The position numbers and the translations under genes are program-made. A stretch of 64,000 nt of DNA, taken from Hemicentrotus pulcherrimus (Eukaryota; Echinodermata; Echinoidea; Camarodonta; Strongylocentrotidae). Below are positions 50,209 through 61,200 of this stretch, in pieces. The first letter of the stretch is position 1. Each line of letters begins with the position of its first letter. Location: assembly GCA_003118195.1 (NCBI GenBank), contig BEXV01000824.1:24907-88906 (forward strand). Reading direction: 5' to 3'. The notes beneath the pieces are model-generated. The model did not search any database. It saw only the letters and a program-made list of their open reading frames with translations, and was not told the origin of the DNA.

Positions 50209-53200
50209 CTATACATAGCCACATATACAAGTACATATAGGTAGAAAATACATCATATATATATCTATAAATACATTGTATATAAATGTATTTGAAAAAG
50301 AACATCAACAAAAGAAAAAAAATGATGTAATAATGTGAAAGACAGACTGCCAATTTACTTTTGCGAAGAATAAATGATAATAATATAACAATAACAACAA
50401 TAGAAGGGTACACCCTGGTCTAATGGACGTCTTGATCTGTAAGAAAAGAGAAAAAAGGACATCAGCATGGCAATGAAATAGATGGAAAGGTTTAGGGTTT
50501 CTTACCTCCGCTCGTATTTCACTGAGGTCAAATTGATACGCTGAGATCCAGCCTGCTTGCTGCATGGCGTAAGCCCGTAGTTCATCCATGGTGTCATCTA
50601 GCCTGAGGTCAAAGGTGATGGTGGCGTTGACGTTGAGGAGTTCATCCTCCAGGTCCTGTAGTCTCTCAAGGTCTATAGAACCAGCACCATCTGAAGGGAG
50701 TGAATGAACCAAGGTGTTGGGTGTCGAGATGAGTGTCACTTTGGGTGTTACATTTGAAGTGGGTTTGATGTAATGAGAAGCTCATTTTAGGTGTCAGTCA
50801 TGAGTCAACTCTGGAGCTAACTGTCGTGTTTAAGTGGGGCTGTGTCAGGTTTTGAATTGGGTTAAGTTTGGCGTTAGTTTTTTACTCCCAGTTTTGAGTT
50901 GCACATACATTTGTGATGGGTTTTGATATGCTGCCAAGTTTGAGCTGGGTATCAAATAGGAATTGGATAAGTGTTGAATTTTGAAGCCTGCCAGGTTCAT
51001 GGAGCACCATCTAATAAAGATGAAGCCAACGGTTTGGTGTCAAACTGGGTGTCAATCTTAAGCCCCCATCACACCAACTAATTCTCACTTTGTTCTGAAA
51101 AATGTTGCCTAACTGGCTCAACCTGTGTGTGAACAGAGTTAAACTTGATATGAACTGACTGTGGATGGGGTACATTCACGATGGATGTATTGAGGACTGT
51201 TTATGAACAAACTAGGATTGTATTATACACATTATTCACAAATTCTACCCCGACCACAACCCGTTTTACGATTTTCTAGGACAGTTCTAGAACGTAGTGA
51301 GAAATAGTTTGGTGTGATGGGGGCTTTAAAGAGATTTGACTTGGGTTCGATCTGGTGCAAAGCTTGTGTCGGATTTGGAGATACATAGGGCGTCAAGTTT
51401 AAAATGGGTTGGATTTGGAATGAAAGAGGTCAGCTCTACAGAAAGGCCATACACTTGTCTACAGTGGTCACATCAATCAAACTTCTGGGTACACTCTGGG
51501 TACACTCACCTAGCTCTCCTTTTATCATCTGGAGTTGAGCTAGAGCTTCCTCAGCAGCTTGTAAGGCAGCACCGGTCACCTGCTTAGCAGCGTTTGCCTT
51601 CTCCTGAGCCTGCAAGTTAAATAGATTTTAAAAAGAAGGTTGAGTTCTAGTCAGGATGAAAAATATTTTGGGAACTTTTGTAATCCTATATAAGAATCCA
51701 ATATCATTATTATAATTCCAACGTGGAAACATACATCAATACTTGTTGTCAACTGTGATTGTGCTATAAGATGCCTCGGATCCCTCACAGAAGGGACCAG
51801 GACATCACATGATATGAAGATCTGGCTTGAGGTCATGAAGCAGAAGCCATCACACAGCTCCCAGATGGTGTGAAAGGCTTAGGTCAAGGTCAAGGTCAAC
51901 TGTATATGCCAAAACATGAGAACCCAATATTTTTATAATTATCACTATATTTACCCGATCTGCCATATTCCCATCGTCCTCTGCCTGGCCCTCGATGGCG
52001 TTCAGTCTCATCATGGTTTCCATGGCATCAGCAGCGAGGTCGGTTGCGCGGTCGTTCTGTTCCTGCGCCTCAAGCATGGTGGCTTCGGCGTCTGTCCTGA
52101 CCCCCCTGGCAGCCTGAGAGACAGAGCACAAGATCACAAGAGAACGAAAGTTACGAAAGGAAAGGGGAAAATGCTTGAAATATTCTGAATGCCAATAACA
52201 CACTAAGCCTATTTATGTCTTCTCTTCTCTTTAAAGAACTTCACTAGGAAAGGGTTGTGGTTATCATCCGACACTCCTGGGTCGAAGATGATTCAAAGGT
52301 CCCTTCAGTAAAGAGGAGATTAACTACCCAACAACATTTAATGAGGAGAGCTTGGTGCATTTCACATTTCTGTATGTCAAACATATTTGTTTAAACAGAG
52401 CAGCGAGTACACATGAGTGTTACTGTTGAGCACATATGTATGTCTTTTAAGGCTGTGAGATTGTGATGTCATTGCTTTTTTTACTCTCACTATTCATTTC
52501 CACATCCAAGATTTTTGTGGTTTGCTCTGTCATGTCTAAATGAGGCTTAAGACTCAAGAAGTTCTAAATTAGTCATTCAAAAATCCACCAATATATTGCA
52601 GCAAATGTATGAATGGAGGTTCTATTACACTTTCAGAGATATGGTAACATGACTCACCCTGTAGAATTATAGGCTCAAGATAACCTTGGCAGGGGTCTTT
52701 GTAAAATGTGTTCTACAAAAATTGTATCTTATATTCAAAGGGTTGAACAAATAGCTACCTCTGAGGCTAAAGTTGCATTTCCTTCTGCCATACTGGCATA
52801 GTCTCGTGCCTTCATGGCGTCGCCCTCTGCAGCTGCGATGGCATCAGATGCATTGTGGGCCGTAATGTTGGCCTGGTTGATCATAGCCTCGATATCAGGG
52901 ATTCTGAGCTTGGCATCGTCAGCTGCCTGCTTGCTATCTTCGATCTCTTCGTTGAATCCTGGGCAAACGAGAGATTATGGTCAAGCAATGTACAGGGGAG
53001 TGGTTCACAAAGACTGAGATCGACTTAAGTAGGACTTAAACTATGGCAGGCCAGTTATGCCACTGGCTGCTCTCACCATTGGTCTCTCAATTATGATTTT
53101 TAGGTAATATTTTTTCCTTCAATAATGAACTATCAAAAAAGGTAAATTCTGTAGATTTGTGGCCACAATTTGTACGTCCCTTGAGAAACCAATTAAATTA

Positions 53201-56200
53201 ATCAAACTATTAAACATTTACAACACTTGCTTGCTACATTGTACATCGTGTTTGATGCTAGCAATTTAAGAAGAGGAAATGAGCATAAAATTTCTTACAT
53301 TGACAACACAGTAAGAGATTCAAGTTCATTTTAGATTAAATAAAAATTCACAATTTGTTCAACTTTTCAACTAAGTTTCTAACCTTGTATTTGTTTCCAG
53401 AGACTTTGCATTTCAATTTAAAAATTTAGCAATATTAGAAAAATATTTTTGTTGCCAATTTGAAGAACCACCCATGATCAGTTTAGCCCCTTACAGTAAA
53501 TCCTGTCCTGAAATGTTTAATAACCTGATATTCACTATTACCTTGTAATACCCTGAGGATGTCTTTGGCTTCTTGTAGTGTTTCATCTCCTTTCCTCTTG
53601 GCTTCCAAGGCAATGGAACGAGCATTATCGGCCTTGGCCAGCAACAGAGCAATCAACTGTATACAAATAATAATATGAATTTTAAAGAAGAAAACATTTG
53701 TTTAGCACAATTATCAATTCTGTTGAATTTTATTGTTTCATCAATGGTTTTTATAATTTGTCAGACAATAATAATGAAATCGCTCTTATTCGAGAATGGC
53801 ATTGACAACAAATTTCTGTGAGACTTGCTTTTTCTGTTCATGTACATGTATCATGCCTAACTCCTAGCATGGATCAAACGATAATGCACAAACAAGACTG
53901 TAAGGAGACGCTGTGCGGGTGTTTAATACACATGTGCATAGATAGAGATAAATGGACCGCACTCTGGAATAAACAAAGTACTCACGTTCTCAGCAGCGAC
54001 GGCTTGGTCCAGCAGATCAGCGGCTGTTCTGGCGTCCTCTGCCACCTGGTCTAGAAGATCAGCATTCTCTCTCCTCAGAGCGTTGGCATCATCCATCAGT
54101 TGCCTTGCCTGCAAGGGCCCAAAACAAGAAAAGGTTATGTTGACATTCAAAGCAAGGAAATTGGTGTAGATATTGGACCCAATCTCAAATTAGCAAATAC
54201 ATTATATACCTTACATGTACATATAGGATGAAGCCTTATGGATGAAATAAAGAAAATAAAACATCAAACTGAAACTAAAACCAGATGGGTGGTCTTTCTA
54301 GACAGGTTCTACAACAAATACAGTCAAACCTGTCTATTAAGACCACCCAAGGAAAACAGGAAAACTGTTTCTTCTTAGAGGGAGACAATACAGATGGCCT
54401 TTATAGAGAGATGGCCGCTAAGATGGGTCTGACTGTACATGCAACGACTTACTCTGTAACTTATATCATTGGCTGCATCAAGGAGAGAATTGACATCAAT
54501 CGGCGAGAGGGGCATGTTGGCCTTGGTGAGTAAGCGAAGTGCCTCTTCTGCAGCCCGTTGCGCCCTCTCGAAGCATTCCTCAGCAGCTTGAGAAGCCTGG
54601 TTGAACAGTTCTTGGGCGTCAACATAACTGATGAAAGGAGATGGATGAAATAAATGAAATAATTCAAAGCATAATTAACATTATCAATGTCATCTGCATC
54701 ATCTTCAATTTTAATATCATCCTCATCATCAGGATTATCACTTCTTCAAGATCATCATTATCCTATAATACTATCTTCATAATCATCAAATTATTCTCAT
54801 CATCATAAACAGGAAAAATAATCCTTATCATAGTCATTACCATAATCTTTGAAAGAATGACATTAATCACCGTAATCATAAATACTGTCATCACTGATGT
54901 CGTCGCCGTCATCATCATCATCATCATCTACAAAATCAACTTCTCCATCACTATCGACATCATCATCTTCACCTTGTCATCAACACGACAATTTTCAAAT
55001 CCATCATCATTGACATCATCATCACTTTCAACATCATCCTCATCATCAGCCCATTTTCCTCCTCCTCGTCGTCATCACCATCATCACCACCCACATTTCC
55101 TCCTCTTTCTTTTCTTCCTCCTCTTCCTCCTCCTCCTCATTATTCTGCTAATGACCACTTACTTGCGCTCCACTCCTTCTACCATTGCCTCCAGGTCTCC
55201 ACCATCTCCACTGTCCCGTGCAGCATCCAAGGCCAGGTAGGCAATCTCTAGAGCTCTCGCTGATGTCTCCTCCACCATCAATGCCATCTCAGTGTGACTG
55301 CAGGGCACAAATGCAAAATAGCAATTATCATATCATATATCATTGTAAAAACAATAAAGCCACCTAAACTTGATACAGAAGTGAGACATGATCAAAATAA
55401 ATGCATTTAAAATGTGGGTGTATCAGGGAATACTGAGGGTTCCGTGAACAGACAGAAGAAACAAACTGATATGTACTGGACAAGCTGGATACAGAGATGT
55501 TGCTCAGAAAGAGTATTGCCAGAAGGAAACTGCAGTTTTTTGGCCATGTAGTAAGGAGAGGTGGTCTTGGAAAGTCCCTTAGTAACAGGAACAGTGGAAG
55601 CCAGACGAGGAAGAGGGAGACCTGTTTTTTCCTGGTTTAAAGACATCCACATATGGACAGGGGAAAAGATGTCAGAGGTAACGAGAGCAACAGCAGACAG
55701 AGAAAGATGGCGTAAACTTGAGGTGGCCACAGCAGCGCAGCTAGCGTCACCTGACTAAAGAAGGAACTTGATCATTAGAACATTCTCCTGATTTATCCCA
55801 TAAAACATGAACAAGACACGAGGGAGAAAACTGTCCAATAAATCATTCTTCCACACAAATATATCGCCTTCATATTTCATAATGTAAATAAGCTCGTAAT
55901 TATGATTTCAGTCAGATCTCTATAGGCTCTAGGAACCTTAATTCCACTTCTAGGTCTACACGAGGCATACACATGAAGGCTTTGATACATTCTAGCTTTG
56001 TACAACCAAATACTTTTACAACTAAGTACTCTCACAAAATGTTAAGTATAATGATTTTCATGACAATAAAACTTCCACGATATTCAAAGAATGTGTCGTG
56101 TTAATTGTGTCAATTGTTATTGTGAAACTTTGGCAAATCTGAACCACTCGCGAAATTTACCAAAATTTCATGCAATCAAAATCTCTGGTTTTACAATAAT

Positions 56201-58246
56201 TTCTTTTATTACTACAAATTGTATTCTTGGGTTTCAGAAAATATGACAAAAATAAATGAAATGCTTTCTCACTTAGGATATAAGTCATTATGACACACAT
56301 ATTTGAGCATAAGAAACAAAATTTACCCACAATAACTAGATTGCGAAACTTTCGCACGTGTGAGACACTTGCATAATTTGCATACATTTTGGTAAAATGT
56401 TCTAGTTTAACAATAGTACAATCTACAATGTAGTCATTTACAACTAATCTAGGTTTGCAGATAAGGGCTAGGGGAGAAGAAAGCAATTAGAATAAAGACT
56501 TACTTATCAGCGAGTTGCTTGGCCTCTCTGGCTATCTCTTGCATCAGCCTATCTTGAGCAGACATGTTAGCTGTGAGTCCCCTCAGCTTCTCCAAAAGTG
56601 CCCAACCCTCGTTGTCAAGGTATTCCTGTGCAGAAGGCAACATACGCTTGAGACGATCGATGATGGCATTCACCTCGGCAACATCTGAAATAACAAAGGA
56701 GATAAACACTTCAATTATGGGATGCTTGAACAAAGCTTTGAGCAGATAGGCATCACGGGCCATTCTGTGCAATGTTTGTTTACGGTACCGGTATTTGTTT
56801 TACCCGACTACTAAAAAATCATGTGTATGCTTGTAATTAAGCAAACAGGGGACTGACAGCTTTATGTCCTCTCCGAAGGACTTGGTAATGCCTTACCAAA
56901 GGGCACTAGCCCATTGCGTTGGTTTCGAACCCGGGACATACCACTGAGCTATGGCACCTCCTGAATGTGTGCTGTACGGTATATGTTCTATCAAAATATT
57001 TATGCAAAACTGAAGACTCCCTTGATGTGACCATCAAATAACAGTGCATCTAGTACATGTACATGTACTACTATCACTGGTCAAAGTCATATCAAAGACA
57101 TTTTTCATTCATGGATGAAATATGTGAATAATGTCAAACGTTGAACGGGACAAAATGCACTGAATCCCACTACAGTATATACTGTACCATGTACTCTTTA
57201 TAAGGCCCCTTCACATTTATTACTATATGCTCTGGTGACAATTTCTCCACAGGCAGAGTCATACAGTAACAGAATTCCTGGGAGAGATTTGGAATGATCC
57301 AAGCAATTCTGCAGGTTGAGACTATACAATTGACTAATGTATTACCATTGTTGGTAGCCTTGTCACGCTTGCTAGTTTGCACGTGGTATTTTCTTAAATA
57401 TGAAATCCCTGATTTTTTTTTATTAGCACCAGTCTGCAAACAGGGTTGTGTCTGATGTGTGAGACTATGGCGAGTGCATGGTCTACTACATACCATTGGC
57501 TCTGTACTTAAGCTGCTCAGCAGCCAGAGACTGGGCTAGCTAGGGTCTGCTCAAGAGTTATGAAAATTGTGTTTAAGTGTCAGATCAGAGTCTGTGCATT
57601 CAGACTACATGTATAGAAAAATAGTAAGGGCATTATGCACTGGTGAAAACCCTGTTTGGAATATGTACTTTCGATTAGGCCAGAAAGATTTCAAGACCTT
57701 AAAGCCCCACTGTACTACTGTACATATGCTACTTGGGCCCTCTATATAGTAAACAATGCCTGATCGGTGCCTGTTGGTCACCCATGATACCAATTTTCTT
57801 AATTGCAGAAAGGTCTAATCCCCACTAGCCAAACTAGTACAGACGGGCTTTAAATCAAACGCGACTTTCTATATGACAGGGCCAAAATATTTACATAAGC
57901 CAGGGAGAGGGGTGGGTGGGTGTGTCATACTGACCTTGTTTGGCAGCCTCTGTGACTCCATCTGCCTGGTTGATCTTAGCCCTGATACGAGCTAAGGCAA
58001 GTCTGAGATCTCCTAGATCATCCTTAATGGCGTTCAGATTATCGGCTAAGGTACGGTCCTCGGCTGAAAGATAATAAATTGGGTATATTGTCAACATCAA
58101 CATCGTCGTCGTCATCATCATCATCTTTGTCTTCATCATCACCATCATCATCATCACCATCTTCATCACCTTCATCTGATCATCATCGTCTTCATCATCA
58201 TCGTCGTCATCATCATCGTCGTCATCATCATCATCATCATCATCCC

Positions 58247-58287
<41 letters not shown>

Positions 58288-61200
58288 CCATCATCATCAT
58301 AATAAACATCACCATCACCATCAGCATAACCATCAGCATCTTTACAAATATATCACCCCTACCAACAAGAAAATGTGATCTCATTCCCAACATATTATCA
58401 TCCTTCACACCATCTCCCATTGCCAGCATCATCTTTATCACCACCAGCAATTGAGATATCAATGAAGTCCTGTATCACCATCATTAACATCAATGTGACC
58501 ATAATCATTTTTAACATTACTGGACTAAACCCCAATCTTTCTTTCCTTTCTCTCGTCCATCAATCCATTCATCACTCCATTGTGATCCATTTTTGAGTAT
58601 CTAAATTTCATTTTGTACATAATACAGTCAAACCTGTCTATAGCGCCCACCCAAGGGAAACACAAAAAGTGGCCTTTGTAGACAGGTTCCTTTAGTACAT
58701 GATTCAATGAGAAACCATTTTCAAGGGAAACAACAAATGTGGCCTTTGTAGACAGGTGGTCTTTGTAGACAGGTGGTCACCAAAGCAGGTTTGACTGTAT
58801 CTTAATTACTGTTCCTTGTATGATTGCTATGATTTGTATGTTTCTTTTCTGTTGTTAAAGTGCTCTGATCAGTTTGTCTGTAATAGGGCTCAATAAGAAT
58901 CAATTATTATTATTATCATTATCTCAATGATCTCTCACCTGTCACTCTCTGAGCGTCGTCAATGGTCTGATTTAGGAGCCCTTCAAGCTCCCTCAGTCGC
59001 ATCTCAAAGTCTGTATCGTTGATGACAGTGGGGTTGCTGGAGATCTGGTTGATCTTGTCCCTCAGGGCATCCAGGTTGAGGCGATGCACGTTCAAGTTAT
59101 CCCTCACCAGATTGTAGCACTCGGGGCAGGCTGTATGGGGGAGGGCGAAATGAAGGATGTGAAGTCAAAGGTTAAAGGCATCGTTTAACATTGTTAAATC
59201 TGAGATGCATGGCCCTAGGTGTCATAAGGGTCTGTGATATGGTGTAATATTGAAGCCCTAAAATAATTGTGCTTCAAAATGATCATAAAAGTGTCTCCAA
59301 AAAAAAAAAAAAATTTTAGTGAGTGACCGGTTTTACCATACTCATTTCCCCCAATAAGACTGTAGTGTTATCAAAACCAAGAAAAACAGTTTGTGAAATT
59401 TTGATTTCCAATCATAAGTATCTTGATCATTCGACAGGCAATTGGCACGTAAAAGTCATGGAATTCCTGACTGACCTAAAGGTTTATAATTATGATTGCA
59501 GCATGAGCTAAATCCAAGATTTTGTTTAGAATCTCAGGCAAAGATACCCAATCCCTTTAAAGGAACAGGTTCGAAAGTTTCCAAGATCATAGAAGATCAT
59601 AATTTGCTGACACCAGACTTGGTAGAAATACTATTAATGGGTGTACAGGTCTGCACACAGCAAACCCATAGTCCAATCAAGAAATCCTCCTAGTCTCTAG
59701 AAGAATCTTCGGGTGATGGAAAAGTAATATAATGAATTTACCAAATCGTGAATGGGTGGAAATGGCAGAGCGTTGCTTAAAGCCTGTTGGTCATACAACT
59801 GCAGGCTAATCCTGGTGATTGACAACATCTGTTATTGGTTTAATACCCAGATGGTGTCAAACTCCCCACGAGAGCATACTTCTATGAGTCTTTCAAGTTT
59901 CACTTAGTTAAAAGTAAAGTGTAGTCTAGTTTCAAGTAAGGTTAATGATACAGAGGTAAGTAATTTTAATATGAGAATACTTCCCAAAGAAGAGACACTG
60001 GACTTATCTAACAATGAAATATTTGATTTCAACACTTCAGTCATGATAAACATTCATGAATTTAACCCTATTTCTACAGCACCTCCAGCCATGGAACATG
60101 AACGTTCTGCTGTGCTGTGATTTGTTTTCCTGGGATGCTGTAGAATTAGGGTTAAAGGCAGATAAGGTTCAGGTCAATTTGATGTTGCAGTACTTACGTA
60201 TGCAGCCCAGGGCAATGTTGTAGAAGTTCTCCTCACAGGAATCACACTTGTCACCGATGACTCCTGGCTGGCAGTTGCACACACCGTCGTCTGTGCAATT
60301 GGCGTACAGGGATCCTTGGGGATTGCATTCACATGCTACGGAGGGAAACAGAAACGGTTTATGAGAGTCTCTGATACACAAAAGGATTATTTTAAAAAGC
60401 AGATATGGATATTAAATTTATAACTCTCAATGGCATTCCTCCAAACGTAGCAATGTATATTAATGCTTGTCAAAAGACATTAGTGGCATGTCTGGGATCT
60501 AACCCACAACCTTTTCATAACCATTCACGTTTAAAAGGATATCAATGAAACATTCTTATACACAACATAAAAATTTATTACGTCAGTTTACTAGATGAAG
60601 AACTTACGAGTACATCCTTCTACAGAGTAGTCATAATGGTCGTACTGGCACTGGTCACACCTTAGACCATCCACTCCCGGCTTGCAAGGGCACTGACCGC
60701 TGCGGATGTCGCACTGGTCAGACGTCGACCCGGTGCTTTCACAGTAGCAAGGCTCGCAGCCACGCCCACTGTCGATGTTCCAGTAGCCGGCTTCGCATTC
60801 GCTGCAGTCACGGCCGGTCACGAAAGGCATGCAGCTACACTGGCCATTGGATTGGTCACATTCGTTACTAGTCGAGCCACTAGCGTAGCAGTTGCAGGCT
60901 GGAAAGTTAAAAGAGAGAGGGAGAGAGAGAGTAGAATCCCAATGTTGCATGAAAGGTAATATTTCAAAGAGTATGAGAGAGAGAGAGAGAGAGTAGAATC
61001 CCAATGTTGCATGAAAGGTAATATTTCAAAGAGTATTATTCAAACTATTTTACATTAAGTTTGTAGCGTTTTAGTATAAACTTTAAGAGACATTTTATTT
61101 TGTCTTTAGATCAAGAATGAATTAAATTTCGAAAATTGTATTCAAGCTGAAAGTGTGAAATTGCTAGAAGATTTGAGTTCATTCCTCTTGCAGAACATTT

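Noticed and set aside
50305..50418. A further laminin terminal exon starting after cttacag at about 50439-50440 ([13 protein letters not shown]...)
   Set aside because: It lacks the LPxFCP core and the Glu at Cys+7, runs into a poly-Leu microsatellite frame, and is not like the four terminal exons.
56881..56962. A tRNA gene on the minus strand
   Set aside because: The A and B boxes are too close for a cloverleaf, and the sequence continues into a SINE body shared with 3041-3370.
54690..58325. Regular ATC repeats as a possible CRISPR-like array
   Set aside because: They are irregular trinucleotide microsatellites in a eukaryotic intron, with no spacer structure.
58079..58462. His-rich and Met-rich frames
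   Set aside because: They are translations of a (CAT)n microsatellite inside a laminin intron.
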